Translations under genes and position numbers: made by a program
From: Plesiocystis pacifica SIR-1
GTDB taxonomy: Bacteria > Myxococcota_A > Polyangia > Nannocystales > Nannocystaceae
DNA: 64,000 nucleotides
Assembly: GCF_000170895.1 (NCBI RefSeq)
Contig: NZ_ABCS01000028.1
Span: forward strand, 33,816-97,815
Direction of reading: 5' to 3'
Notes under the pieces: generated by a model
Database searches by the model: none
The model's input: only the letters and a program-made list of their open reading frames with translations
Told to the model about the DNA's origin: nothing
Shown: positions 11,223 to 18,982 of the stretch, in pieces
Layout of the letters: each line of letters begins with the position of its first letter
How positions within the stretch are numbered: the stretch's first letter is position 1

Positions 11223-11765
11223 ATGGCGTCGACGGCCGACCTCGCGCACACTGGGCCCGTGATCCTCGCGACCGACGTCGACTACCCCGAGGGCGCCCCC
11301 GCCCTGGCGGCGGGGGTGGTGTTCGAGGCGTGGACCGATCCCGCCCCGGCCCGCGAGTACCTCGTGTCCGTCCCCGACCCCGCGCCCTACGTCCCGGGCC
11401 AGTTCTACCGCCGCGAGCTCCCCTGCCTCCAGGATCTGCTCGCCGAGGTCGCCGAGGACATCGACACCGTCGTCATCGACGGCTACGTCGACCTCGACAC
11501 CCGCGGCCGCATGGGCCTGGGCGCCCACCTGCACGAGGCCCTCGACCGCGAGCTGACCGTCATCGGCGTGGCCAAGAACGCCTTCGGGGGCAACGACGCC
11601 GCCCTCGAGGTCCTGCGCGGCGAGAGCATCAAGCCCCTGTTCGTCACCGCCCGCGGCATCGACCCCGCCGACGCGGCCGCGGCCGTCGCCCGCATGCACG
11701 GCCGCTTCCGCCTGCCCACCTTGCTCAAGCGCGTCGACCGGCTGTGCCGCGACGGCCGGCGCTGA
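11223..11765 (+). CDS. nfi: Endonuclease V (deoxyinosine 3'-endonuclease) homologue
   Basis: Probable DNA or RNA repair nuclease that cleaves next to deaminated adenine (inosine). The key acidic residues are present: Asp18 (Ala-Thr-Asp-Val-Asp-Tyr), Glu65 (Tyr-Val-Pro-Gly-Gln-Phe-Tyr-Arg-Arg-Glu), Asp86 (Val-Ile-Asp-Gly-Tyr) and Lys118 (Gly-Val-Ala-Lys). Their spacing is close to that of the Thermotoga enzyme (D43, E89, D110, K139). At 180 residues it is shorter than the usual 210-225. The ATG at 11223 follows the previous stop by 1 nt. A GTG at 11259 is an alternative, giving a start just before Ile-Leu-Ala-Thr-Asp. Confidence 0.82.
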   Translation: MASTADLAHTGPVILATDVDYPEGAPALAAGVVFEAWTDPAPAREYLVSVPDPAPYVPGQFYRRELPCLQDLLAEVAEDIDTVVIDGYVDLDTRGRMGLGAHLHEALDRELTVIGVAKNAFGGNDAALEVLRGESIKPLFVTARGIDPADAAAAVARMHGRFRLPTLLKRVDRLCRDGRR

Positions 11766-11828
11766 GTGAGACTCCCCAACGACCCTCCTGGAATGCCCGC
11801 CCGAGCCCCCCAGTCCGTGATCCAGCCC

Positions 11829-12341
11829 ATGTCCCCTCGCCTCCGACTCCCCGCCGCCCTGCTCCTGTCCCTCCCTTGCCTCATGGCCGTCGGCTGCGGC
11901 TGGCTCGTCGGTGAGATCGCCGAGCAGGCCCACAAGCAAAGCGCCATCGAGGACCACGTCTACGAGGACGTCGAGCCCGACCAGCTGTGGCGCGAGATCA
12001 ACGAGCTGTGGGTCGCCCAGGGCTGCCAGAAGATCCCCGAGCCCGTGCTCGCCACCACCGTCGAGTGCGAGGGCGGGGCGCCCCGCTGGGTCCGCGTCGA
12101 CGCCCGCGACGGGGGCTACCACGTCGAGTTCGAGGTCGAGCAGACCCTCGACGCCGAGGCCTACGACGTCAAGGAGGGCGAGTCCCCGCCCAAGCCCGGC
12201 CGCGAGCGCGACTTCGACATGGAGTGGACCTTGCTCGAGCGCCTCGACTACCCCACCGCCAAGGCCATCGCCGCCGAGGCCGAGGCCAAGGGCGCCAAGG
12301 CCCGCGACGCCACCCGCGAGCTCGACAAGAGCTTCGACTAG
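11829..12341 (+). CDS. Lipoprotein of unknown function
   Basis: Predicted 170-residue lipoprotein. Start placed at the ATG at 11829 because it gives a compact signal peptide with lipobox Met-Ala-Val-Gly-Cys (Cys23); the frame stays open upstream but encodes no signal. The mature part is rich in Glu, Asp and Lys, with a Glu-Val-Glu-Gln-Thr-Leu-Asp-Ala-Glu-Ala segment, and the C-terminus is helical. Convergent with the next lipoprotein gene, 11 nt apart. No family recognised. Confidence 0.7.
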   Translation: MSPRLRLPAALLLSLPCLMAVGCGWLVGEIAEQAHKQSAIEDHVYEDVEPDQLWREINELWVAQGCQKIPEPVLATTVECEGGAPRWVRVDARDGGYHVEFEVEQTLDAEAYDVKEGESPPKPGRERDFDMEWTLLERLDYPTAKAIAAEAEAKGAKARDATRELDKSFD

Positions 12342-12352
12342 CGCCGCCGAGC

Positions 12353-12988
12353 TCAGCGGCAATACGAAAAGCCGAAGCGCTCCAGATCGGGAGGCTGCGC
12401 GCAGGCCTCGGCGTCTTCGCTGACCATCAGGAGCAAGGTCGACCCCACGTCGCGCTTGAACAGCCCGTAGGCGACCCCGTGCCCGAACTTCCCGTCACCC
12501 AGGGAGGGCCCCGGGGTGAAGCACGCCCGGATCGCCAGGTCGGCCCCGTGCGCCTTTGCGATCTCATCGGACAGCGTCGTCGGCGGGCCGATCTGATCGT
12601 CGGCGGCGAAGTTGTACATGAACACATGCATCATGCGTCCCGCGAGCGCCTCGGTCGCGCGCGTATCGGCCTCGACCGCGCCCAGGCTGTAGGCGAGCTC
12701 GAAGCCCCCCTCCCTCGGCACGCCCTCGAACTGGACACGGCGCTCGCCTTCGGGCTCGACGATCGAGACGCCCCCCGGCAGCTCGAGGCACGCGCCGCGC
12801 TCGTCGAGCAAGGCCTGGACCGTCGCGGGGACGGCCGCAGCCTCGGGCTCCGCTGGCTCGACCTTTGGCGGACCCTCGGGCTGGGCTGCTTCCACGTTCG
12901 GTGAGGCCTCGGGCTGCTGCTCGGCCTTCCCACAACTCACCCCGAAGCCGATCAGGGTCAGCATGGCCACGACTGCGCGCGCTCGCAT
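12353..12988 (-). CDS. Lipoprotein of unknown function
   Basis: Predicted 211-residue lipoprotein: signal peptide to Cys19 (Gly-Val-Ser-Cys), then a Pro/Glu/Ala linker with repeated Pro-Glu-Gly and Val-Glu-Pro-Ala units to about residue 55. The globular part (about 55-211) includes a pair of Met residues in Gly-Arg-Met-Met-His-Val-Phe-Met-Tyr and ends in Phe-Gly-Phe-Ser-Tyr-Cys. The ATG is preceded by TATTCC at about 6 nt, a weaker version of the box seen at other genes here. Function unknown. Confidence 0.7.
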   Translation of the reverse strand: MRARAVVAMLTLIGFGVSCGKAEQQPEASPNVEAAQPEGPPKVEPAEPEAAAVPATVQALLDERGACLELPGGVSIVEPEGERRVQFEGVPREGGFELAYSLGAVEADTRATEALAGRMMHVFMYNFAADDQIGPPTTLSDEIAKAHGADLAIRACFTPGPSLGDGKFGHGVAYGLFKRDVGSTLLLMVSEDAEACAQPPDLERFGFSYCR

Positions 12989-13010
12989 GCCCCTGGAATA
13001 GCACTTGTGC

Positions 13011-13187
13011 TCAGCGCAGCACGGTCACCCCCTGCTGCTCGACCAGGAAGTCGAAGGCCACCCCGCGCAGGTTCTGGCCGTCGATCGTCGTGTTCCAGAT
13101 CCCGTGCCCGGCCCCCCTCGAGAGGCCCGCCAGGTCGATCGGGGTCGTCACGTCGCCGGCCCCAAACAGGCGACATGGCGGCGCCAT
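13011..13187 (-). pseudogene. Short ORF, probable 3' remnant of a larger gene (58 codons)
   Basis: A 58-residue open frame with near-total G/C third positions, so it has or had coding constraint. It starts at an ATG right after an in-frame stop and contains Leu-Phe-Gly-Ala-Gly-Asp-Val-Thr-Thr, Leu-Ser-Arg-Gly-Ala-Gly-His-Gly-Ile-Trp-Asn-Thr-Thr-Ile-Asp-Gly and ends Gln-Gln-Gly-Val-Thr-Val-Leu-Arg. It reads like the C-terminal end of a longer secreted or enzymatic protein rather than a free small protein. The lower-quality coding sequence beyond 13188 suggests the 5' part was lost. I do not recognise the parent family. Confidence 0.45.
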
Positions 13188-13560
13188 AGTCTACAGTTCA
13201 ATCATGCCACCATGACCGCCCTGGGCCGACGCGCTCCGAGGACCACCCGCTTGCGGCAGGTCTCCCATGCGAAGGGTCCGCGCGACCGAAACAGGGCGAG
13301 CGAGAGATCCCCAGTCTCGCTCCCAGCCTCGCTGGTCTGGGCCCGAGCGCACGGCGAGCCGCGACCCAAGACGAGTTTCGACGCGCACAACGGCTCTCGG
13401 CCCAGGTTCCGAGCTCCCGTGCAGCCTCCGCCCGCGAGGCCCGACTCGAGTCGGGGTTGAGAACCGGCTCATGGACGAGTACACACCACCGCCTGCGCTC
13501 GGTACCACTCAGATCCGAGCGGGGAGAAGGTCACCCGCCCACAGTTCTGGAGGCATCCGG
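13188..13560. other. 373-nt stretch without a convincing gene
   Basis: No gene with normal codon use is seen. A TACAGT box at 13192-13197 is followed by ATG-CCA-CCA-TGA at 13204, whose stop overlaps the ATG at 13212 of an Arg/Pro-rich open frame to 13460. That frame lacks the usual G/C third-position bias. The right end holds the leader of the LuxR-type gene. Confidence 0.4.
13549..13553 (+). promoter_or_regulatory. Shine-Dalgarno site GGAGG for the HTH gene
   Basis: GGAGG lies 7 nt before the GTG at 13561. It decides the start of the LuxR-type gene against upstream in-frame ATGs at 13267 and 13471. Confidence 0.65.
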
Positions 13561-13971
13561 GTGACCGACAACGGTTCGAGCAACGACGAAGAGGGTGGGA
13601 CAAGGCGAGAGGTACGCATTTGGGTAGAGTCGGACGCTGACGCTGCCAAGATCCGCGTCGTCCTCGAGGCCATTGGCTTCGCCGTCCTCCGCGACGTCGG
13701 CGACGGCGAAGCGACCTTGATTCGCTGGGCCGTCGAAAACCTCCACAACCGCTATCGATTGACGGCTCGAGAGCAAGACATCGTGGAGGGGATCCTCGCC
13801 GGTCAGCGCAACGCCCAGATGGCCAAGACCCTGGGGATCAGCCAGGCCACGGTGAAGTGGCACCTGCACAACATCTTCACCAAGACCGAGGTCCAGGACC
13901 GCGAGTCGCTGCTGCGCTTGATCCTGCAGCTCGGACGGGTCCGCGACCCCGACGGCAGCGGCGACGCCTGA
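13561..13971 (+). CDS. LuxR-type HTH transcriptional regulator with short N-terminal domain
   Basis: DNA-binding regulator of 136 residues. The C-terminal LuxR/GerE helix-turn-helix is clear: Tyr-Arg-Leu-Thr-Ala-Arg-Glu-Gln-Asp-Ile-Val, then Gly-Ile-Ser-Gln-Ala-Thr-Val-Lys-Trp-His-Leu-His-Asn-Ile-Phe. The N-terminal half (about 20-60) is a short alpha/beta segment with Val-Arg-Ile-Trp-Val-Glu and Ile-Gly-Phe-Ala-Val-Leu-Arg-Asp-Val. It is too short for a full receiver and has no phosphorylatable Asp pattern that I can place. The GTG at 13561 is chosen for its GGAGG site. Target genes unknown. Confidence 0.75.
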   Translation: MTDNGSSNDEEGGTRREVRIWVESDADAAKIRVVLEAIGFAVLRDVGDGEATLIRWAVENLHNRYRLTAREQDIVEGILAGQRNAQMAKTLGISQATVKWHLHNIFTKTEVQDRESLLRLILQLGRVRDPDGSGDA

Positions 13972-14050
13972 TCCAGCCCGCGGCATCGGACGTGCCAGAC
14001 CTGCGCCTCATCGAGAGGACGATCGAGCCGGCGAAATTCACCGCGCGTCG

Positions 14051-14347
14051 TCAGGCCCGGGCATTCAGCCAGCGCGCGACGGCGTCATGCCCCCCGCGCG
14101 CCGCTGCCTCGGCCGCCGTCCACCCGTCCCACTCCGAGCGCAGCCCGACCTGGGCGCCCCCAGCCACCAACGCCGCGACGATCGTCTGATGGCCTCGCTC
14201 CGCGGCGCCGATCAGCGCCGTCGTCCCGAACTCGGGGTGTTGGTAGTTGGGGTCCACCCCGCGCTGCAGCCACGACTCGACCTCAGCCAAGTCGCCCTGC
14301 GTCGCCGCGGCGTAGAATGCCTTCCAGTCCCCTCCGCTGAGGCCCAT
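14051..14347 (-). CDS. Small ankyrin-repeat protein
   Basis: 98-residue cytosolic protein made of about three ankyrin repeats: Asp-Trp-Lys-Ala-Phe-Tyr-Ala-Ala-Ala-Thr-Gln-Gly-Asp-Leu at the start, Phe-Gly-Thr-Thr-Ala-Leu-Ile-Gly-Ala-Ala-Glu-Arg-Gly-His in the middle, and Asp-Gly-Trp-Thr-Ala-Ala-Glu-Ala-Ala-Ala-Arg-Gly-Gly-His at the end. Ankyrin repeats mediate protein-protein contacts. The ATG at 14347 is used; the frame is open further upstream but that part does not look coding. Its partner is unknown. Confidence 0.72.
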   Translation of the reverse strand: MGLSGGDWKAFYAAATQGDLAEVESWLQRGVDPNYQHPEFGTTALIGAAERGHQTIVAALVAGGAQVGLRSEWDGWTAAEAAARGGHDAVARWLNARA

Positions 14348-14524
14348 GGCGTCCAGGATGACCGGCCACGACCGAGCTGTCGACCTCGGTGCCCAAGCAT
14401 CGACGGGTTCGAGACTCACCCTACCGAGAAAGGCAGCCGCCCACGGGTTCAACGCCAGCCGAGTTGGATCATGGGTCCCGGCGCGGCCGGGGTGGGCGGC
14501 TGCTGGGCTCTTCGTGTGCGGCCG

Positions 14525-14755
14525 ATGACTACCGACGAGCGCGAACGCCAAGAGCGCGCTCGACAGCGCCGCGCCACGTGGATCGTCGCACCCTTGGCTG
14601 ACGCGCCCCTCCCCGCATCCGAGTGCATCGACGACCGCCTCGAGCAGCTCGAGCAGCTCCGGCGCGCCGGCTGTGCGCTCGCGGGGATTCCCTACCCCGA
14701 AGGGCCCACTCCCAAGCACCTGCGACGGCGTTGGCCCGTGGAGCGGATCGGGTGA
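14525..14755 (+). CDS. Small hypothetical protein
   Basis: 76-residue open frame with good codon bias. The N-terminal third is very basic and helical (Glu-Arg-Glu-Arg-Gln-Glu-Arg-Ala-Arg-Gln-Arg-Arg) and the rest contains Cys38 or nearby, Cys50 and a Pro-rich end. No family recognised. The start at the ATG follows the Met-Thr-Thr-Asp-Glu-Arg reading; no Shine-Dalgarno is obvious. It could be a DNA-associated small protein, but that is only from charge. Confidence 0.45.
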   Translation: MTTDERERQERARQRRATWIVAPLADAPLPASECIDDRLEQLEQLRRAGCALAGIPYPEGPTPKHLRRRWPVERIG

Positions 14756-14811
14756 GCCCGCCGCGACTGCCCAAGCGAGGGCTGACCGCGCGCCCGACCG
14801 GAGTCCCAATT

Positions 14812-14847
14812 GAAAACGAGCAGCTAGAGTGCTCTAGCTGCCCGTTT
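14812..14847. terminator. Bidirectional intrinsic terminator next to tRNA-Arg
   Basis: Perfect 10-bp stem GCAGCTAGAG / CTCTAGCTGC (14820-14841) flanked by AAAACG on the left and CGTTT on the right. Read on the minus strand it gives a T-run just after the tRNA, and on the plus strand it can end the small gene at 14525-14755. Confidence 0.75.
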
Positions 14848-14853
14848 CGGTTG

Positions 14854-14927
<74 letters not shown>

Positions 14928-15032
14928 GCGGGGCCGCCGGTTCTAGCCGAAGCCACCCCCTCGCGCAAGGCAAAACGCGGCGAAACCTCCGCCGGGGGCC
15001 CCGGGTCCACAAGCGTGAGTCGCACACCGTGG

Positions 15033-15038
15033 TACGCT
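15033..15038 (+). promoter_or_regulatory. -10-like box TACGCT
   Basis: Located 8 nt before the ATG at 15047, with no Shine-Dalgarno between. Supports that start and a leaderless transcript. Confidence 0.4.
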
Positions 15039-15046
15039 GGACACCA

Positions 15047-15595
15047 ATGAACTCCCGGACGAGCGCGCTCTTCGCCCTGCTGCCTGCTCGCGTGACCTTG
15101 CCCTTGGTCGCCCTGGTCTCGGTGATGGTCTCGTCATCGCTGACCGCCGACCTGCCAGACTTGGACACGATCCGACGATGGCTGCGTCGGCTCCAGGAGC
15201 TCATCGTGCTCGGGGGCGTGGGCCTGGCCGTCGCGCTGAGCATGGTGTTCATCGGGGCCTGGGTGCTCTCCCACCTGCGCACGGCCAAGGCCGACGAGCA
15301 GGAGCGCATCGAGTGGATGTCGAAGCTCGCGCTATTTGTGAGTTTCGTTCCGGTCGCGCTGACCGTGGTCGCCGCGGCGGGCATGTTCATCCCGATGCTC
15401 CGGCCCCTGATGCTCAAGATGTTCGTCTACGCCGCGGCCGGTGCGGGCATCTCGTGGCTGGTGTCGATCGCAGCGCTGATCGTCGGCGGCGGCAAGGAAG
15501 AGCTGGCTCGCACCCGACGCGCCTTGCTCCTGGCGGGGACGCCCTTTTACTGCCTCGCCGTTTGGATCGCCCGCTTTTTGGTCCTGGGCTTCTGA
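15047..15595 (+). CDS. Integral membrane protein of unknown function
   Basis: 182-residue inner-membrane protein with four or five hydrophobic segments: about 14-34 (N-terminal anchor), 50-75 (Ile-Val-Leu-Gly-Gly-Val-Gly-Leu-Ala-Val), 90-115 (Leu-Phe-Val-Ser-Phe-Val-Pro-Val-Ala-Leu), 125-145 and 160-182. Charged loops between segments (Lys-Ala-Asp-Glu-Gln-Glu-Arg) are cytoplasmic by the positive-inside rule. The start at 15047 is chosen from the upstream TACGCT box; a GTG at 15029 is in frame. No family recognised. Confidence 0.65.
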   Translation: MNSRTSALFALLPARVTLPLVALVSVMVSSSLTADLPDLDTIRRWLRRLQELIVLGGVGLAVALSMVFIGAWVLSHLRTAKADEQERIEWMSKLALFVSFVPVALTVVAAAGMFIPMLRPLMLKMFVYAAAGAGISWLVSIAALIVGGGKEELARTRRALLLAGTPFYCLAVWIARFLVLGF

Positions 15596-15630
15596 GCGGG
15601 CGTTCACGCCCCGAGGTCCTGCCATCGTGA

Positions 15631-15636
15631 TAACTT
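15631..15636 (+). promoter_or_regulatory. -10-like box TAACTT
   Basis: Located 7 nt before the ATG at 15644; leaderless arrangement. Supports that ATG over a TTG at 15635. Confidence 0.4.
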
Positions 15637-15643
15637 GCGATGC

Positions 15644-17035
15644 ATGAGTGTTGCTGAAGATCGCCCACCCAAACCAACGCTCGAATACGCTCTGCGCCCA
15701 CACGCGATTTCGCTTGAAGAGATCATCCGGCGACACCGACCGATCGCCCTCATGGTCCGGCAGATCCTCGGGGTCGTTCCCCGCGTGATGAGCTACTTCG
15801 AGATCTGGCCGCCCGCGTTCACGACCTATAGCGTGCTCGTGCCGGCCTTCATGGACATCCCGCGCTGCGACCTCGGCCGGGGCATCTCGCCGGATCTGCG
15901 CAGCTTGGTCGCCTACGTGTCGAGCCGCTCCTTTGGCTGCGGCTACTGCTCGGCACACGCTGCCGGAATTGGCACCATGTTCCGCGGTGCGGGTGGCTCC
16001 CTCGAGCGCAACCGCGAGGCGATGAACCCCCAGGCGTGCAACCTGTTCTCACCGGCGGACCAGGCGGCCATCGACTTCGCCAACGCCATCGCCGAGGTGC
16101 CCACGGGCATCCGCGAGGAGCACCGCATCGCCATCGCCAAGCACTACTCCGAGGACCACGAGGAGAGCATCGTGCTCTCCGCGACCCTCATGGGCTTCTT
16201 GAACTGCTGCATCGACGTACTCGGCATGGTGCTCGAGCGGCGGATGCTGCACCAGGCCGAGCAGTACCTCAGCGGCAGCGGCTGGGAGGCGGGCAACAAG
16301 TACGAAGAGGAGTACGACCGCGAGCTCGTGGAGGCTGATCCCGACGAGGACACAAAGCTCGGGCCCCTGGGCATGGCGCGCAGTATGGTCGGGCTGATCG
16401 CCTTCGACCGGAAGGCCCTGGCGAACATCGAAGGGCGCCCCGCCAAGCTCGAGGCCCAGCTCCACAAGGAGCTCGGCTTCGTGCCCAGCTACATCAGGCG
16501 CACGTCGAGGGTCCCGGTCAAGCGCGTCTGGGCCCACATGCTCATCGAGCGGATCTGCGGGACGAACGGCTCCGTAGACCCGCGCCACAAGCTGATCATG
16601 AGCTTCGTCGCCGCCAAGCTCTTCGACGATCGGCTGCTGGCCGCCCAGTTCGCCCACCTCGCGGTCCGAGCGGGCGCCGACCCCAAGGAGCTGCGCGCCG
16701 CCCTGATCACGGGCCGCTGCGAAGACCCCCGCGCCGAGGCTGGCTACGCCCTCGCCCGCGCGTCGACAAGGGCCCCGGTGACGCTGCAACTGCAGCTCAT
16801 CGAGGCGCTCATGGAGCACTACACACCCGCCGAGATCATGGAGCTCGTCGTCGTCGTGTCCGTGATCTCCATGCTGCGCCGCTACTCCGCCTTCTACCCG
16901 GAGGACCGCTACGAAGACGCCGTTGCGAACTTCGTGGCGGAGCACGGCCAGCACATCGGCCTGTCGACCAAGCCGGGGCAGACCGGGCGCAGCTGGGACG
17001 AGATCGCGTTCAAGCACCGCCTCTCGGCAGCCTGA
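15644..17035 (+). CDS. Double-length AhpD/carboxymuconolactone decarboxylase-like protein
   Basis: Probable thiol-dependent peroxidase-type or alkylhydroperoxidase D-like protein of 463 residues, cytosolic. The first half carries the CMD/AhpD active-site pattern Cys99-Gly-Tyr-Cys102-Ser-Ala-His105 after Phe-Gly. The second half (about 270-440) is also all-helical and AhpD-like in layout (Ala-His-Leu-Ala-Val-Arg-Ala-Gly-Ala, Ile-Ser-Met-Leu-Arg-Arg-Tyr) but lacks a second Cys-x-x-Cys. Ordinary CMD proteins are 110-190 residues, so this looks like a duplicated or fused architecture with one active site. Reaction not determined. Confidence 0.72.
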   Translation: MSVAEDRPPKPTLEYALRPHAISLEEIIRRHRPIALMVRQILGVVPRVMSYFEIWPPAFTTYSVLVPAFMDIPRCDLGRGISPDLRSLVAYVSSRSFGCGYCSAHAAGIGTMFRGAGGSLERNREAMNPQACNLFSPADQAAIDFANAIAEVPTGIREEHRIAIAKHYSEDHEESIVLSATLMGFLNCCIDVLGMVLERRMLHQAEQYLSGSGWEAGNKYEEEYDRELVEADPDEDTKLGPLGMARSMVGLIAFDRKALANIEGRPAKLEAQLHKELGFVPSYIRRTSRVPVKRVWAHMLIERICGTNGSVDPRHKLIMSFVAAKLFDDRLLAAQFAHLAVRAGADPKELRAALITGRCEDPRAEAGYALARASTRAPVTLQLQLIEALMEHYTPAEIMELVVVVSVISMLRRYSAFYPEDRYEDAVANFVAEHGQHIGLSTKPGQTGRSWDEIAFKHRLSAA

Positions 17036-17041
17036 CCGCCT

Positions 17042-17455
17042 TTAGAGCTGGGCTTCGCCGCCGCCGTCGAGCTCGTCGAGCAGGGCGAGGGCTTCGGGGT
17101 AGCTGGGCGACAGGCTCAAGGCGCGCTCGAGGGCGACGCGGGCGGCCTCGGCCTCGCCCGCGCGCAGCTCGATCTCCCCCTTGAGGGTCCACAGCGCGGG
17201 CTCGTTGGGCTGCCAGTGCAGCGCGTCCTCGACGTGCCCGCGGGCGAGGTCGAAGTCCGGAGGGTCGCGCTCGAGGGCGATGCGGGCGCGCATGTAGGAC
17301 TCGTAGGCGACCGGCGGCCCGGGGGGGCTCTCGACGAGGACCTCGTCGACGTAGTGGAGGTCACGGTGCGCGAGGTAACCGCTGGGGATGCACGCCGACA
17401 AAAACACCGCGCTCGCAGCAAAGGGGAGTCCACAGCGGAGGCGGCGTCGCACCAT
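17042..17455 (-). CDS. TPR lipoprotein
   Basis: 137-residue lipoprotein with signal peptide ending Phe-Leu-Ser-Ala-Cys (Cys22). It has two tetratricopeptide-like units in the second half (Leu-Ala-Arg-Gly-His-Val-Glu-Asp-Ala-Leu-His-Trp-Gln-Pro-Asn-Glu, then Ala-Arg-Val-Ala-Leu-Glu-Arg-Ala-Leu-Ser-Leu-Ser-Pro). TPRs bind other proteins, so a scaffold role in the envelope is likely. ATGs at 17455 and 17464 are both possible. Ends 6 nt from the convergent CMD-like gene. Confidence 0.68.
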   Translation of the reverse strand: MVRRRLRCGLPFAASAVFLSACIPSGYLAHRDLHYVDEVLVESPPGPPVAYESYMRARIALERDPPDFDLARGHVEDALHWQPNEPALWTLKGEIELRAGEAEAARVALERALSLSPSYPEALALLDELDGGGEAQL

Positions 17456-17542
17456 CGCACCCATCCTGCCACGTCCCGCCCTTCGCTCGCCATCGCCCGC
17501 GCTGGCGACCAGAGCGCAGCTGTCCGGGCCGCGCCAGCGATG

Positions 17543-17548
17543 TAGCGT
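17543..17548 (+). promoter_or_regulatory. -10-like box TAGCGT
   Basis: TAGCGT with a 20-nt gap to the ATG at 17569, giving a short leader of about 13 nt rather than none. Confidence 0.3.
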
Positions 17549-17568
17549 CGACCAGCCCCCCCAAGCCC

Positions 17569-18966
17569 ATGCTCCCCTCCAAGCTCCGCCCCGCCCTCGC
17601 CTCCCTGTCCACCGTCGCGCTGCTGGCCTGCCCCGCGGCGGGCACCCCCGAGGCCGGCACAAAAAAGGCCGATGTCGAGGCCCACGAGGCCAAGGCGGGC
17701 GACGCCAAAAAGACCCAAGCCAAGACCGAGACGGCCGACGACACCGACGCCAAGGAGCCCGCGGCGGCCAAGCTCGACGCCAAGAAGACCCAGGCCAAGC
17801 GGGCCGAGGCCAAGAAGAAGTTCGCCGCCGCCGACGAGGCCAAGGTCCGCGCGGACCGGGCCAAGCTGCTGAGCCTGCTCAACGAGGGCCGCAAGCTGGT
17901 CAAGGGCGGCGAGCTCGACGCGGGCATCGCCAAGTACGGCGAGGTCCTGGCCATCAACCCCCACTACGGCCCCGCCCTCGGCGAGCTCGGCTGGGCGGAG
18001 TTCAAGAAGGGCAACTACAGCGACGCCCACGCCCACACCCTCCGCGCCCTGCCCCGGGCCACGGACAACGATCGCCGCGGCATGCTGCACTACAACCTCG
18101 GGCGCATCGCCGAGGCCCAGGACCAGACCGAGGTCGCCGTCGCGGCCTACGAGCTGTCGTTGTCCCTGCGCCCCAACGACATCGTCGCCAGCCGACTCGA
18201 CGACCTGACCCACGCCGTCGACGCGGCCGGAGAGCACTACGTCCACCCGGCCGTCGAGGCATACGAAAACAAGCACGCCCCCGAGGTCCAGGCCAAGCCC
18301 GAGGCCTTCCACGCCCTGGCCGAGGGCGTCTCGAGCCTCGAGGAGGCCTGCAAGATCGCCGACGCCGACTCGGCCTGCATGGGCGAGGATCCCTGCGCCC
18401 TCGTCGCGACCCCGGGCGCGGACCAGAGCTGGGGCCTGATGACCATGGGCAGCGTGGGCTTCCTGTCGTGCTGGCACCCGATCGTCGAGACCGACGCCGG
18501 CTGGACCGTGTTCGCCACCGCCCTGATCTCGCAGTGGGGCACGGAGGTCGACCAGGACGTCGACGCCCTGTCCGCCCGCGTGGTCGCCAACGAGACCGGG
18601 AGCTACCTGTGGATCGACTTCAGCGACCACGTCTACGAGCGCGACTGGTCCTGGGGCGAGCTCGAAGAGGACGAGGACATCCCGGGCAGCGACATGACCG
18701 ACACCGAGGGCGTGATCCTGTGCAAGCGCGACACCGCCGTGACCTGCACGATGATCACCACCAAGTACGCGTACGCGAACAGCGACGACACCGTCCGCGA
18801 GCGCTACGAGGCCAAGCTGCGCCTGCGCGGCGACGTCATCGTCGTCGAGGACGTGGTCACCGAGGGCGACGTCGACTTCGCCTACAACGAAGAGTGGAAC
18901 TCGGTCACGCTGATCCCCGCGGGCGAGTACCCCTTCGTCGAGATCGCCGCGCCGGTCCACCTCTGA
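17569..18966 (+). CDS. TPR lipoprotein with Lys/Ala-rich stalk
   Basis: 465-residue lipoprotein. Lipobox Ala-Leu-Leu-Ala-Cys (Cys21) is followed by a long Ala/Lys/Asp/Glu stalk (about 25-105) with repeated Ala-Lys-Lys-Thr-Gln-Ala-Lys units, likely a charged helix or flexible spacer. TPR-like units occupy about 105-205 (Gly-Ile-Ala-Lys-Tyr-Gly-Glu-Val-Leu-Ala-Ile-Asn-Pro-His, Val-Ala-Ala-Tyr-Glu-Leu-Ser-Leu-Ser-Leu-Arg-Pro-Asn-Asp). The C-terminal 230 residues form a separate domain with several Cys and Trp residues that I do not recognise. Probably an envelope scaffold; divergent from the TPR lipoprotein at 17042-17455. Confidence 0.75.
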   Translation: MLPSKLRPALASLSTVALLACPAAGTPEAGTKKADVEAHEAKAGDAKKTQAKTETADDTDAKEPAAAKLDAKKTQAKRAEAKKKFAAADEAKVRADRAKLLSLLNEGRKLVKGGELDAGIAKYGEVLAINPHYGPALGELGWAEFKKGNYSDAHAHTLRALPRATDNDRRGMLHYNLGRIAEAQDQTEVAVAAYELSLSLRPNDIVASRLDDLTHAVDAAGEHYVHPAVEAYENKHAPEVQAKPEAFHALAEGVSSLEEACKIADADSACMGEDPCALVATPGADQSWGLMTMGSVGFLSCWHPIVETDAGWTVFATALISQWGTEVDQDVDALSARVVANETGSYLWIDFSDHVYERDWSWGELEEDEDIPGSDMTDTEGVILCKRDTAVTCTMITTKYAYANSDDTVRERYEAKLRLRGDVIVVEDVVTEGDVDFAYNEEWNSVTLIPAGEYPFVEIAAPVHL

Positions 18967-18982
18967 CGGCTCGGGGCGGGCC

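Noticed and set aside
13212..13460. 83-residue Arg/Pro-rich frame after a TACAGT box
   Set aside because: The promoter-like box is tempting, but third-position bias is weak and no similarity is apparent.
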